Translations under genes and position numbers: made by a program
The notes under the pieces: generated by a model
What the model saw: only the letters and a program-made list of their open reading frames with translations
The model's database searches: none
Told to the model about the DNA's origin: nothing
Part shown: positions 7,600-16,856 of the stretch, one piece after another
Numbering within the stretch: the first letter of the stretch is position 1
How the letters are laid out: every line of letters begins with the position of its first letter
Source of the DNA: Betaproteobacteria bacterium SG8_39
GTDB taxonomy: Bacteria; Pseudomonadota; Gammaproteobacteria; Burkholderiales; SG8-39
DNA: 49,455 nt
Direction of reading: 5' to 3'
Assembly: GCA_001303445.1 (NCBI GenBank)
Contig: LJTQ01000012.1
Span: 22,554 to 72,008, forward strand

Positions 7600-8928
7600 T
7601 CAGCTTTCCTTCGAGCAGTCGCGCGGGGTGATGCCCTTCTCCTTGGCGTACTTCGCGGCGTCCTCCTCGATCATCGGCCGCACCAGCGCCTTGTCGGCCG
7701 TGATCCAGTCGGTGATCACGTTCCACTTGGTGCCGTCCCACTGCTGGAACTTGACCTGGCCGCCACCCTCATGATCCAGGCAGGAGACCTTCAACGGCTG
7801 CATGAAGCCCGTGGCGCCGAGCTTCTTCAGATAGGCCTCGCTGATGTCCAGGTTCTCGAGGCCCCAGCGCACCTGCTCGCCCGTCATCGACTGCCCCTTG
7901 CCGTACTTCTCCTGCGCCTTGCGCACCGCCTCGACCGTCACGATCGCGAACACCACGCCGCGGTTGTAGAAGATCGAGCCGATCCGGCTTTGGTCTTCCA
8001 TCTCGCCTTCGCCCTTGGCATAGACGTTCTTCTTGATGTCCTGGATCACCGGGAAATTGGCGCCCGATATGTTGAAGCCGGCTGCCATGTAGCCCTTCGC
8101 CGCGCTGCCGGCCGGAATGACGTCCTCTTCCGCGCCCGACCACCACACGCCGATCATCTTGTTGCGCGGGAATCCGATCTTGGCTGCGGCCTTGATCGCC
8201 GTCGGGTTCATCACCCCCCAGCCCCAGAGGATCACCCAGTTCGGCTTGATCTGGCGGATCTGCAGCCACTGCGACTGCTGCTCGTTGCCGGGATGCGGGA
8301 CCGCGAGGAGCGTCAGCTCATAGCCGTACTGTTCCGCCATCTTCTGCAGGACTGCATGCGGCTCCTTGCCGTAGGCCGAGTCGTGATAGACGAGCACGAT
8401 CTTCTTGCCCTTCAGCTTGGCGGTGCCGCCTTCCTTCGAAGCGATGAACTTGATCATCGCCGTCGCCTGCGACCAGTAGGTTGTGATCAGCGGGAACACG
8501 TAGGGGAACACGCGCCCGTCAGCAGCCGAGGTGCGCCCGTAGCCGATCGACACGATGGGAATCTTGTCCGCAGTCCCCTTCTCGATCAGCGAATAGGTGA
8601 TTCCGGTCGAGAGCGGGTGGATCATCGTCGCGCCGGTCGGACCCTTTTTCTTCGAACGCTCGTAGCACTCGACGCCGCGCGCGTTGTTGTACTCGGTCTC
8701 GCACTTCTCCCAGGTGAACTTGACGCCGTTCACCCCGCCATCGCGGGCGTTGATCATCTTCAGGTAATCGAGAAATCCGCCGAAGATTCCCGAGCCACCG
8801 GGTGCATACGGGCCGACCCAGTATCCGTTCGCCGGAACGAACTGCTCCTTCGCCTGCGCCGACGCCGTTCCGGTGTAGCCGGCCGCCAACAGCGCAACGC
8901 TAGCCAATGCCAAAGTGGTGCGTTTCAT
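7600..8928 (-). CDS. Branched-chain amino acid-type ABC transporter substrate-binding protein
   Basis: A 442-residue periplasmic binding protein of the LivK/HAAT family (type 1 fold). It begins with a Sec signal MKRTTLALASVALLAAG ending near ASAQA, then NGYWVGPYAPGGSGIFGGF, DGGVNGVKFTWE and VLVYHDSAYGKE, typical of the longer (about 440 aa) subgroup found beside CoA ligases in betaproteobacteria. A GGAGGAGGA ribosome site precedes the start. The 118-base gap to livM upstream may hold its own promoter. It captures the substrate for LivHMGF; the exact ligand is unknown. Confidence 0.9.
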   Translation of the reverse strand: MKRTTLALASVALLAAGYTGTASAQAKEQFVPANGYWVGPYAPGGSGIFGGFLDYLKMINARDGGVNGVKFTWEKCETEYNNARGVECYERSKKKGPTGATMIHPLSTGITYSLIEKGTADKIPIVSIGYGRTSAADGRVFPYVFPLITTYWSQATAMIKFIASKEGGTAKLKGKKIVLVYHDSAYGKEPHAVLQKMAEQYGYELTLLAVPHPGNEQQSQWLQIRQIKPNWVILWGWGVMNPTAIKAAAKIGFPRNKMIGVWWSGAEEDVIPAGSAAKGYMAAGFNISGANFPVIQDIKKNVYAKGEGEMEDQSRIGSIFYNRGVVFAIVTVEAVRKAQEKYGKGQSMTGEQVRWGLENLDISEAYLKKLGATGFMQPLKVSCLDHEGGGQVKFQQWDGTKWNVITDWITADKALVRPMIEEDAAKYAKEKGITPRDCSKES

Positions 8929-9046
8929 GATTCCTCCTCCTCCGTAACCGCCCTAGGGTTCTGTTCAAAATAGCGGAACAACGAGTATAGCCAGAAAGTT
9001 CCGGGTGTCCACCCCCGGGGCATTCCGCGATCCGGGGCTCACTTGC

Positions 9047-10123
9047 TCAATGCGGGAACGGCCACAGCCGCAACTTCTCCTTGGCGATCTGCCAAAGCCG
9101 AGCCAAACCGTTCGGCTCGACGATCAGGAAAAAGATAATCAATCCGCCGAAAATCATCAGCTCGGCATTCGACACGACCGCGTGCGAGATCTCGATGTCG
9201 AAGGTATTCGCGATGACCTCGGTCGCCAGGTTGAGGAAGATCGGCAGCAGCGTGATGAAGGCCGCACCGACGAACGAGCCCATGATCGAGCCCACGCCGC
9301 CGATGATGACCATGAACAGCACGCGGAAGCTCAGGTCGAGCACGAAGGCCTCGGGCTCGACCGTGCCGAGGTAGCAGTAAGCGTACAGCGCGCCGGCGAC
9401 GCCGCAGTAAAACGAGCTGATCGCGAAGGCCAGCAGTTTGGTCTTCATCATGGGAATGCCGATGACTTCGGCGGCAACGTCCATGTCGCGCACCGCCATG
9501 AATGCGCGCCCGGTCTCGCTGCGCATCAGGTTCTTCGCCAGCAGCGCCAGCACGACCACGATCGACAGCGTCAGGACATACTTCGAGGCCGGCGTGTCGA
9601 AGGTGTAGCCGAGGATCACCATCTTCTGCGCCGAAATGACGCCGGACGAGCTGTAATTGGTGAACCAGCCGACGCGGTTGATCGCCCACAGCACGAAGAA
9701 CTGGCAGGCCAGTGTTGCGACCGCGAGGTAGAACCCCTTGATGCGCAGGCTCGGCAGCCCGAAGACGACGCCGACGGCCGCCGCGCACAGCCCGCCGATG
9801 ATGAACGAGCCAAGGAGCGGCATGCCCGGGATGCGCAATTCGGCGTTGTAGGCCATGAACGCGCCGACCGCCATGAACGCCGCGGTGCCGAGCGAGATCT
9901 GGCCCGCGTAGCCGGTGAGGATGTTGAGTCCCAGCGTCGCGAGCGACAGAACCAGGAACGGGATCAGCAGCGCGGAGAACCAGTACTGGGTAGCGACGAA
10001 GGGCACGACAAGGAACGCGACGGCCAGCAGCAGGATCACCCCGATCCGGTCCTGCCGGATCGGGAAGATCTGCATGTCCTCGGCGTAGGTGGACTTGAAC
10101 TGTCCGGCTTCGCGGTAGAGCAT
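9047..10123 (-). CDS. livM: Branched-chain amino acid-type ABC transporter permease LivM
   Basis: A 358-residue inner-membrane permease with about 9-10 hydrophobic segments. The hallmark NILTGYAGQISLGTAAFMAVGAF (residues about 48-70) and the cytoplasmic EAA-like loop with GRAFMAVRDMDVAAEVIGI are clear, followed by GGVGSIMGSFVGAAF. It forms the channel with LivH. It follows livH by 2 bases. A competing frame in the same place (9039-10154) encodes only basic, low-complexity sequence and was not used. Confidence 0.92.
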   Translation of the reverse strand: MLYREAGQFKSTYAEDMQIFPIRQDRIGVILLLAVAFLVVPFVATQYWFSALLIPFLVLSLATLGLNILTGYAGQISLGTAAFMAVGAFMAYNAELRIPGMPLLGSFIIGGLCAAAVGVVFGLPSLRIKGFYLAVATLACQFFVLWAINRVGWFTNYSSSGVISAQKMVILGYTFDTPASKYVLTLSIVVVLALLAKNLMRSETGRAFMAVRDMDVAAEVIGIPMMKTKLLAFAISSFYCGVAGALYAYCYLGTVEPEAFVLDLSFRVLFMVIIGGVGSIMGSFVGAAFITLLPIFLNLATEVIANTFDIEISHAVVSNAELMIFGGLIIFFLIVEPNGLARLWQIAKEKLRLWPFPH

Positions 10124-10125
10124 GG

Positions 10126-11019
10126 CTATACCCGGTCGATGATCTTTTCGCCAAACAATCCCTGCGGGCGCACCAGCAGGAACACCAGGGCGATGACGTA
10201 GGCGAACCAGGACTCGATGCCGCCGCCGACGTACGGACCGAGATAGACCTCCGCCACCTTCTCGGAGGCGCCGATGATCAGGCCGCCGATGATCGCGCCG
10301 GGCACGGACTCGAAGCCCCCCAGGATGAGCACCGGCAACGCCTTCAGCGCGGTGAAGGTCAGCGCGTACTGCACGCCGTTACGCACGCCCCACATCATGC
10401 CGGCGACCAGCGCGACGAACCCCGCCACTGCCCAGACGATCGCCCAGATGTGCTGCAGCGAGATGCCGACCGCGAGCGCCGCCTGGTGGTCGTCGGCCAC
10501 GGCGCGCAACGCGCGCCCGATGCGCGTCTTCTGGAAGAACACCGCAAGCGAAGCGACCAGCACGCCGGCGACAGCCGCCGCGAACAGGTCGAACTTGCTG
10601 ATGTTGATGTTCCACTTCTCCGACAGCCACTCCATCGGCACGTCCGCGATGCCGAGCTCGAGGCCGTGCGGCTGCGAGCCCCAGACCATCTGCGACAGCC
10701 CCTCGAGCACGAAGGTCAGACCGATGGTCGCCATGAACAGCGTGATTGGCGGCTGGTTGACGAGCGGCCGCAGCACGATGCGCTCGGTGAGCACGCCGAC
10801 CCCCACCATCACCACCAGCGTCACGAGCAGCGCCAGCCAGAAGTTCCATCCCATCTCGAGCAGCGAGACGAAGGTGAGCGCCGCGAGGAACACCATCGCG
10901 CCCTGGGCAAAGTTGAACACGCCCGAGGCCTTGTAGATCAGCACGAAGCCGAGCGCGACCAGGGAGTACATCACGCCCGCAAGCAGTCCGCCGGCGAGCA
11001 CCTCGATGAAGAATGTCAT
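10126..11019 (-). CDS. livH: Branched-chain amino acid-type ABC transporter permease LivH
   Basis: A 297-residue membrane protein with about 8 hydrophobic helices. It starts with LLAGVMYSLVALGFVLIYKA and FNFAQGAMVFLAA, then has the coupling loop with IGRALRAVADDHQAALAVGI and GGFESVPGAIIGGLIIG near the end. These are typical LivH motifs. It lies one base after livG and two before livM, so all three should be translated from one message. Confidence 0.92.
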   Translation of the reverse strand: MTFFIEVLAGGLLAGVMYSLVALGFVLIYKASGVFNFAQGAMVFLAALTFVSLLEMGWNFWLALLVTLVVMVGVGVLTERIVLRPLVNQPPITLFMATIGLTFVLEGLSQMVWGSQPHGLELGIADVPMEWLSEKWNINISKFDLFAAAVAGVLVASLAVFFQKTRIGRALRAVADDHQAALAVGISLQHIWAIVWAVAGFVALVAGMMWGVRNGVQYALTFTALKALPVLILGGFESVPGAIIGGLIIGASEKVAEVYLGPYVGGGIESWFAYVIALVFLLVRPQGLFGEKIIDRV

Positions 11020-11020
11020 G

Positions 11021-11830
11021 CTAGTGCGTCACCCCTAGGTAGGCGTCGATCACGGCCTGGTTGGCGCGTACGTCGTCGGGCGTACCGTCGCCGATCTTGC
11101 GGCCATAGTCCAGCACCACGACGCGGTCCGAGATGTCCATCACCACGCCCATGTCGTGCTCGATCAGCACGATCGTGGTGCCGTAATGGTCGTTGACGTC
11201 GAGCACGAAGCGGCACATGTCCTGCTTCTCTTCCAGGTTCATGCCGGCCATGGGCTCGTCGAGCAGCAGGATCGTCGGCTCGGCAGCGAGCGCCCGCGCC
11301 AGCTCAACCCGCTTCTGCAGGCCGTAGGGCAGCCGGCCGACCGGCGTCTTGCGGATGTGCTGGATCTCGAGGAAATCGATGACCTCCTCGACCGCGTGGC
11401 GGTGCGCCAGCTCCTCGCGCCGCGCAGGACCCCACCACAGCGCCTGCTGCAGGAAATTCGAGCGCATCTTGAGGTTGCGGCCGGTGAGGATGTTGTCGAG
11501 CACGGTCATCCCCTTGAACAGCGCAATGTTCTGGAATGTGCGGGCGATCCCCATCGCCGCCGCCTCGTGCGAGACCATGTCGCTGAACGACTTGCCGCGC
11601 AGGCGGATGGTGCCCTTCTGCGGGTGGTAGACGCCGTTCAGGACGTTCAGCATCGAGCTCTTGCCAGCGCCGTTCGGCCCGATGATCGCGCGGATCTCGT
11701 GCTCCCGCACGTCGAAAGAAATGTCGCTCAAAGCCTTCACGCCGCCGAACGACAGCGAGACATTCTCGACGGCAAGCAGCACCTCGCCGATCGGGTGCGC
11801 GCGCGGATGCTGGTGAAGCGCGATGCTCAT
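11021..11830 (-). CDS. livG: Branched-chain amino acid-type ABC transporter, ATP-binding protein LivG
   Basis: A 269-residue ATPase. Walker A GPNGAGKSS, the LivG-type RTFQNIALF Q-loop, ABC signature LPYGLQKRVELARAL, Walker B ILLLDEPMAGMN and the EHDMGVVMDISDRVVVLDYG switch region are present. It starts 7 bases after the stop of the acyl-CoA ligase, whose breakage may affect coupling. It works with LivF as the ATPase pair. Confidence 0.93.
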   Translation of the reverse strand: MSIALHQHPRAHPIGEVLLAVENVSLSFGGVKALSDISFDVREHEIRAIIGPNGAGKSSMLNVLNGVYHPQKGTIRLRGKSFSDMVSHEAAAMGIARTFQNIALFKGMTVLDNILTGRNLKMRSNFLQQALWWGPARREELAHRHAVEEVIDFLEIQHIRKTPVGRLPYGLQKRVELARALAAEPTILLLDEPMAGMNLEEKQDMCRFVLDVNDHYGTTIVLIEHDMGVVMDISDRVVVLDYGRKIGDGTPDDVRANQAVIDAYLGVTH

Positions 11831-11837
11831 GCCGCGC

Positions 11838-13741
11838 TCAGGCCGCTTTCTTCGCCGCCGCCGGCGCGAAGGTCTTCGCGCTGCGGATCTTCAGATCGGC
11901 CGAGATCGACCCGGTGCGGCCGTCCTCGTAGCGCACCTTCGCCTCGATGTGGACACTGTCCTTGCCGCTGTACAGCGCATCGACGAGTGTCGCGTACTTT
12001 TCGGCGATGAACCCGCGCCGCACCTTGCGCGTGCGCGTGAGCTCCTCGTCGTCCGCGTCGAGCGCCTTGTGCAAGGTGAGAAAGCGGTGGATCTGCGAGT
12101 TTGCAAGCTCCGGCTCCTGCGCGAGGTCTGCGTTGACCTTCTCGACGCATTCGCGCAACAGGTCGTTCACCTCGTCGCGCGTGGCGAGGTCGGTGTAGCC
12201 GGAATACGGCATGTTCTGCCGCTCGGCCCAGTTGCCGACCGCCTCCATGTCGATGTTGACGAAGGCGCAGACCTCGTCGCGCTTGTCGCCGAACGCCACC
12301 GCCTCCTGGATGTAAGGGAAGAACTTCAGCTTGTTCTCCAGGTACTTCGGCGCAAACAGGGTGCCGTCGGACAGCGCACCGACGTCCTTCACCCGGTCGA
12401 TGATCTTCAGGTGGCCGTCGGGGTCGACATAGCCCGCGTCACCGGTACGGAACCATCCTTCGGCGTCCTTCGCCTCCAGGGTGGCCTGGGGATTCTTGTA
12501 GTACTCCTTGAACAACCCGGGCGAACGAATCAGCAGCTCGCGCTGTGGCGTGAACTTGAGCTCGACGCCCGGCACCGCCGGGCCGACCGTGTCGGCTTTC
12601 ACCTGGCCGTTCGGCTGGATGCAGACGAACACGCTGGTCTCGGTCGAGCCGTAGAGCTGCTTCAGGTTGATGCCAATCGAGCGGTAGAACTTGAACAGGT
12701 CTGGCCCGATCGCCTCGCCTGCGGTATAGGCAACGCGCACCCGGCTCATGCCGAGCACGTTGCGCAGCGGGCCGTAGACGACGAAATCGCCGACGGCGTA
12801 CAGCAGCCGGTCCAGAGGACCGACCGATCGCCCATCGAGCAGCGCCCCCCCGACACGCTGGGCAAGGTTCATGAACACGCGGTACAGCCAGCGCTTGACC
12901 GCGCCCGCGTCCTCCATGCGAATCGACACCTGGGTGAGCAGGTTCTCGAGTACCCGGGGATGCAATAGCCGGCGACGAACGGCTGCGCATACGAGAAGAT
13001 GTTCTGGCCGATCCAGGCCGGCGGCAGGTAGGCCAGCACCACGTCGCGATCCGTCAGCCCTTCGAACTCGGCGGCCGCGCGCGAGCGGTCGATCAGCGCC
13101 AGGTGTGTCAGCACGACGCCCTTGGGTACCCCCGTGGTTCCCGACGTGAAGAACATCGCGGCCGCGTCATCCTGCGAGCCTTTGGCGATCTCCGTCTCGA
13201 CGAACGCAGGGTCGCGCTTGAACGATTCATGACCCAGCGCGAGCAGCTGCTCATAGCTCATCAGCTCCGACTGCTTGTAATGCCGCATGCCGCGCGAATC
13301 GTCGTAATAGATGTGCTTCAGCGTCGGGCAGTGAGGCAGGATCTCCAGCAGCTTGTCGACCTGCTCCTGGTCTTCGGCGAGCGCATGGGTGATTTCCGCG
13401 TTCTGGATCGGGAACGCCATCTCGGCCGCGGCCGAGTCCTGATAGAGCGTCACCGGCACCGCTCCAAGGCATTGCGCTGCACACAGCATGGCGTAGAGCC
13501 GAGGACGGTTGTCGCAGACCAGCGCAAGATGGTCGCCGCGCTTGAGGCCCTGCTCGGCGAGCCCGCAGGCCAGCGCGCGCACTTCGTCGGCGAGATGCTT
13601 CCAGGTCCAGGTCTGCCAGATGCCGAGGTCCTTCTCCCGGATCGCCGGCCGATCGCCGCGTGCCCTGGCGTGGTGCAGGAGCAGCTTGGGAAACGTGTCC
13701 AGCGTGTCGAGCGCACTCGACGGTCCGACGCGTGTGGCCAT
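11838..13741 (-). pseudogene. Long-chain-type acyl-CoA ligase (AMP-forming), broken by an internal deletion with frameshift
   Basis: Two overlapping frames together give one FadD15-like ligase. The N-terminal part (13741 down to about 12962) starts MATRVGPSSALDTLDTF after a GGAGGAG site and carries the P-loop FFTSGTTGVPKGVVLTH and YLPPAWIGQNIFSYAQ. The C-terminal part (about 12959 to 11838) resumes at PRVLENLLTQV and carries LYGSTETSVFV, WFRTGDAGYVDPDG and the hinge IIDRVKDV. Against the family, about 25 residues between AGYC and PRVLENL (the stretch usually ending YFAPP) are missing, and the frame changes there. Without that loop and the frame, the protein would end after the P-loop half at 12869. 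First gene of the transporter operon. Confidence 0.85.
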
Positions 13742-13955
13742 CGGTCGGTCTCCTCCTCCAGAATCCTCCGGGGTCGGCCGGCCCTGCGCCGGCGCGACAA
13801 GTGGGGAATTCTCACATAAAACCCGGGGGCTGCGAACCTGTGGCGGATCAAGGAACTGGCGCTCATCTGGACGGCTTTGCGGTGTTTCGCGAGGGCGGAG
13901 AGAATCCGCTCCTGACCGGCGCAGCCAACCGACCGGGGCGACAGGGGGCCCGAAC

Positions 13956-14750
13956 ATGACCGATCCCAGGAGCGAAGGACGCATCACCTTCGAGCGACGC
14001 GACGCGCTCGCCCTCATCGGTATCGACCGACCGAAAAAGCTCAACGGCTTCACACCCGCGATGTATCGCGCACTGTCCGATGCGTTCGGCGCGCTCGAGC
14101 GGGAGGCCGACGCGCGAGTCGGGGTGCTCTACGCGCACGGTGCCAATTTCACGGCCGGCCTGCAGTTGGATCTCTTCGCACCCATGATGCAGCGCGGGGA
14201 GCCGATGGTTCCGCCCGACGGCGTCGATCCCCTGGGCCTGCGCGAGCCGATGCGCACCAAGCCCGTGGTCTGCGCCGTACAGGGCATCTGCTTCACGCTC
14301 GGCATCGAACTGATGCTGGCGCAGGACATCGTCGTCGCGGCCGACGACTGCCGCTTTGCGCAGATCGAGGTCAAGCGCGGCGTGATACCCACGGGCGGTG
14401 CGACGATGCGCTTCGTCGAGCGTGCGGGCTGGGGAAACGCGCAGCGCTATTTGCTCACCGGCGACGCGTTCGGCGCGAACGAGGCTTTCCGTCTCGGCTT
14501 CGTGCAGGAGGTGGCCCCCGCCGGGCAGCAGCTCGAGCGCGCGCTCCAGATCGCCCACACGATCGCCGCGCAGGCGCCGCTCGCGGTGCGCGCCTCACTC
14601 GCCTCGTCGCGACGCTATGCCGAGCGCGGCCCGCTGGGCATGAAAGACGACATGGAAGCGGTGCAGCGCAGGCTCGCGCTGACCGAGGATGCCGCCGAAG
14701 GCGTACGTTCCTTCGTCGAGCGACGCACAGCGCGCTTTTCCGGCAAATGA
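13956..14750 (+). CDS. Enoyl-CoA hydratase/isomerase family protein
   Basis: A 264-residue crotonase-fold protein. It has the N-terminal LIGIDRPKKLNGFTPAMY, the first oxyanion-hole segment YAHGANFTAGLQLDLF, the second, QGICFTLGIELMLAQDIVVA, and VKRGVIPTGGATMRF, which replaces the usual acidic catalytic residues in part. It probably hydrates or isomerises an unsaturated acyl-CoA. It is divergent from the acyl-CoA ligase (214-base shared upstream region) and overlaps the following thioesterase by ATGA, so the two are likely co-translated. The start at 13956 gives the family N-terminus. Confidence 0.85.
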   Translation: MTDPRSEGRITFERRDALALIGIDRPKKLNGFTPAMYRALSDAFGALEREADARVGVLYAHGANFTAGLQLDLFAPMMQRGEPMVPPDGVDPLGLREPMRTKPVVCAVQGICFTLGIELMLAQDIVVAADDCRFAQIEVKRGVIPTGGATMRFVERAGWGNAQRYLLTGDAFGANEAFRLGFVQEVAPAGQQLERALQIAHTIAAQAPLAVRASLASSRRYAERGPLGMKDDMEAVQRRLALTEDAAEGVRSFVERRTARFSGK

Positions 14751-15250
14751 GCGCCCACGCCGATATTCAGACCCCGTTCGCCGAGGCGCGTGCCGTCGTG
14801 CGGCCCGAGTGGATCGACTACAACGGTCACATGAACGTCGGCTATTTCAGCGTCGTTTTCGACATCGCGGCCGACGCGTTTCTCGAGTTTCTCGGCTTCA
14901 CCCAGGACTTCCGCAGGCAGTACGGCTCGACCACCTTCGCGCTCGAGCAGCACCTCAACTTCCTGCGCGAGGTGAATCAGGGCGACACGCTGCGCTTCGA
15001 GGCGCGCCTGCTCGACTACGGAGAGAAGCGTTTCCATTTCTACCAGGAGATGTTCTGCGTCGGCGACGACCGCCCTGCGGCCTCCTGCGAAGGGCTGAGT
15101 GCGCACGTCAGCACCAAGACCCGCAAGACGGCGGCGATGCCGGAGGTACTGCTCGAGCGGCTCGCGGCGATCAAGCAGGCCCACGCCGTGCTCGCGCGTC
15201 CCTGGCAGGTCGGACACGTGATTTCGGTGCGTCCGCCGGCGCGACGCTAG
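14747..15250 (+). CDS. Acyl-CoA thioesterase, hotdog (4HBT) fold
   Basis: A 167-residue thioesterase. The motif WIDYNGHMNVGYF (residues about 23-35), with the aspartate and NGHMN turn, is the 4HBT active-site signature; then LEQHLNFLREVNQGD and the hotdog beta strands follow. It resembles the subgroup found beside carnitine and short-chain acyl-CoA genes. The start overlaps the crotonase stop (ATGA). It would release CoA from an acyl-CoA made by its neighbours; the substrate is unknown. Confidence 0.83.
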   Translation: MSAHADIQTPFAEARAVVRPEWIDYNGHMNVGYFSVVFDIAADAFLEFLGFTQDFRRQYGSTTFALEQHLNFLREVNQGDTLRFEARLLDYGEKRFHFYQEMFCVGDDRPAASCEGLSAHVSTKTRKTAAMPEVLLERLAAIKQAHAVLARPWQVGHVISVRPPARR

Positions 15251-15266
15251 GCGTTCGGCAGCACGC

Positions 15267-15887
15267 TCAGACCTGCAAGGCGTCTGACCGCGTGCGCTTG
15301 ACGCCCGCGGCGTGCATCTCCTTCCACGCCGCGTCGAGCGAACCGTTCAGGTCGATCGCACGGCAGGCATCCTCGATCACGGTTGCCTCGAACCCCGCGG
15401 CGCGTGCGTCGAGCGCCGACCACAGGACGCAGAAGTCGGTCGCCAGCCCGACGAACCACAGCCGGCGGATGCCGACTTCGCGCAGCCAGCCCGCGAGGCC
15501 GGTCGAGGTCCTGCGGTCGGCCTCCACGAACACCGAGTAGCTGTCGACGTCCGGCCGATAGCCCTTGCGCACGATCAGCTGCACCCCCGTGAGCGAAAGG
15601 TCGCGGTGAAACGCCGCGCCCTCGGTCCCTTGCACGCAGTGATCGGGCCACAACACCTGCTCACCGTAGGAAAGCCGCGTCGTCTCAAAGGGCTTTTTGC
15701 CCGCGTGCGAGGACGCGAATGACGCATGCCGGGCCGGGTGCCAATCCTGAGCCGCCACCACCCATTGAAAGCGCGCCGCAAGGCGGTTCACGATCGCAAC
15801 GATCGCGTCTCCCTGCGGTACGGCAAGCGCGCCGCCGGGCATGAAATCGTTCTGGATGTCCACCATGACCAGGCAGGCATCGCTCAT
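15267..15887 (-). CDS. pncA: Nicotinamidase/pyrazinamidase
   Basis: A 206-residue isochorismatase-fold amidase. It starts LVMVDIQNDFMPGGAL with the catalytic aspartate, has AAQDWHPARHASF (metal-binding D and H's), WPDHCVQGT, the lysine in VRKGYRPDVDSYSVF and the nucleophile in VGLATDFCV. It converts nicotinamide to nicotinate for NAD salvage. Length and motifs are complete. It is convergent with the thioesterase, 16 bases away, and appears to be a single-gene unit. Confidence 0.93.
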   Translation of the reverse strand: MSDACLVMVDIQNDFMPGGALAVPQGDAIVAIVNRLAARFQWVVAAQDWHPARHASFASSHAGKKPFETTRLSYGEQVLWPDHCVQGTEGAAFHRDLSLTGVQLIVRKGYRPDVDSYSVFVEADRRTSTGLAGWLREVGIRRLWFVGLATDFCVLWSALDARAAGFEATVIEDACRAIDLNGSLDAAWKEMHAAGVKRTRSDALQV

Positions 15888-15990
15888 GAGCGTCTCCCTG
15901 TTTCGCCGCCGCGATCGATTCTAGCCCGCGGGCTTGCCTGCCCGCGGGCCGATTGATAGTCTGCGCCCTCCCCTGTTCTGGAGTTTCCGC

Positions 15991-16839
15991 ATGCACCGCA
16001 TCCTCATCGCCGTGCTTGCGCTGGCTTTGCCCGCGCTGGCGACCGCGCAAGACACCGCGCTCGACAAGATCCGCAGCAGCAAGACCGTCACCATGGCCTA
16101 CCGCACGAACGCCCTGCCGTTCTCGTTCAAGGACGCGAACGGGCAGCCTGCAGGCTATACCGTCGAGCTGTGCAAGCGCGTCGCGGCGAGCATGGAATCT
16201 CAGCTCAAGCTGCCGGGACTCAAGATCCGCTGGGTCGAGGCGACGAGCCAGGACCGCTTCGACCTGGTCGAGAAACGCGAGGTCGACATGGAGTGCGGCG
16301 CGACCACGGCCACGCTCAAGCGCATGGAACGAGTGGATTTCTCGAGCTACGTCTTCGTCGACAGTACGGGGCTGCTGGTGAGCGTCGCCTCCGGCATACG
16401 GACGTTCCCCGACGTCGCCGGCAAGCGGATCGCCGTGATCGCGGGCTCGACCAACGAAGAGGCCGTCAAGTCGGCGCTCAAGCGCGCGCTTCTCAAGGCG
16501 GAGGTGGTGTCGGTGAAGAGCCGTGAAGCGGCGGTCGCGGCGCTCGAGGGCGGGAAAGTCGACGCCTTCGCGAGCGACAAGATCCTGCTCGAAGGCATCG
16601 CCAACAAGATCAAGGACACCCGCAAGTACGGTCTGCTGCCCGATGACCTGTCGATCGAGCCCTACGCGATCATGCTGCCGCGCGGCGATTCGGCGCTGCG
16701 CCTCGAGGTCAATCGCGCGCTGTCGCGCGTGTTCGGCTCGCGCGCGATCCAGGACATCTTCGAGCGCACCTTCGGTCACGACATCGAGCCGGCGCCGCTG
16801 CTGCTCGCGCTCTACACGATCGGCCAGATCCCGGAGTAG
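15991..16839 (+). CDS. Amino-acid-type ABC transporter periplasmic binding protein (orphan)
   Basis: A 282-residue type 2 periplasmic binding protein of the GltI/HisJ class. A signal peptide of about 19 residues (LIAVLALALPALATAQ) precedes DKIRSSKTVTMAYRTNALPFSF and GYTVELCKRVA, typical of glutamate/aspartate-type binders; the second lobe has GKRIAVIAGSTNEEAV and VDAFASDKILLEG. No permease or ATPase gene is next to it, so it must use a distant partner or act as a sensor. The ATG at 15991 fits the signal peptide. Confidence 0.85.
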   Translation: MHRILIAVLALALPALATAQDTALDKIRSSKTVTMAYRTNALPFSFKDANGQPAGYTVELCKRVAASMESQLKLPGLKIRWVEATSQDRFDLVEKREVDMECGATTATLKRMERVDFSSYVFVDSTGLLVSVASGIRTFPDVAGKRIAVIAGSTNEEAVKSALKRALLKAEVVSVKSREAAVAALEGGKVDAFASDKILLEGIANKIKDTRKYGLLPDDLSIEPYAIMLPRGDSALRLEVNRALSRVFGSRAIQDIFERTFGHDIEPAPLLLALYTIGQIPE

Positions 16840-16856
16840 CGCACTCAGGCGCCGCG

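Noticed and set aside
9039-10154. 371-residue frame overlapping livM
   Set aside because: Arg/His/Gly-rich out-of-frame reading; livM motifs are in the 9047-10123 frame.
15924-15949. GCCCGCGGGC twice before the orphan binding protein
   Set aside because: Short GC palindromes are expected by chance at this base composition and there is no T-run or promoter match.
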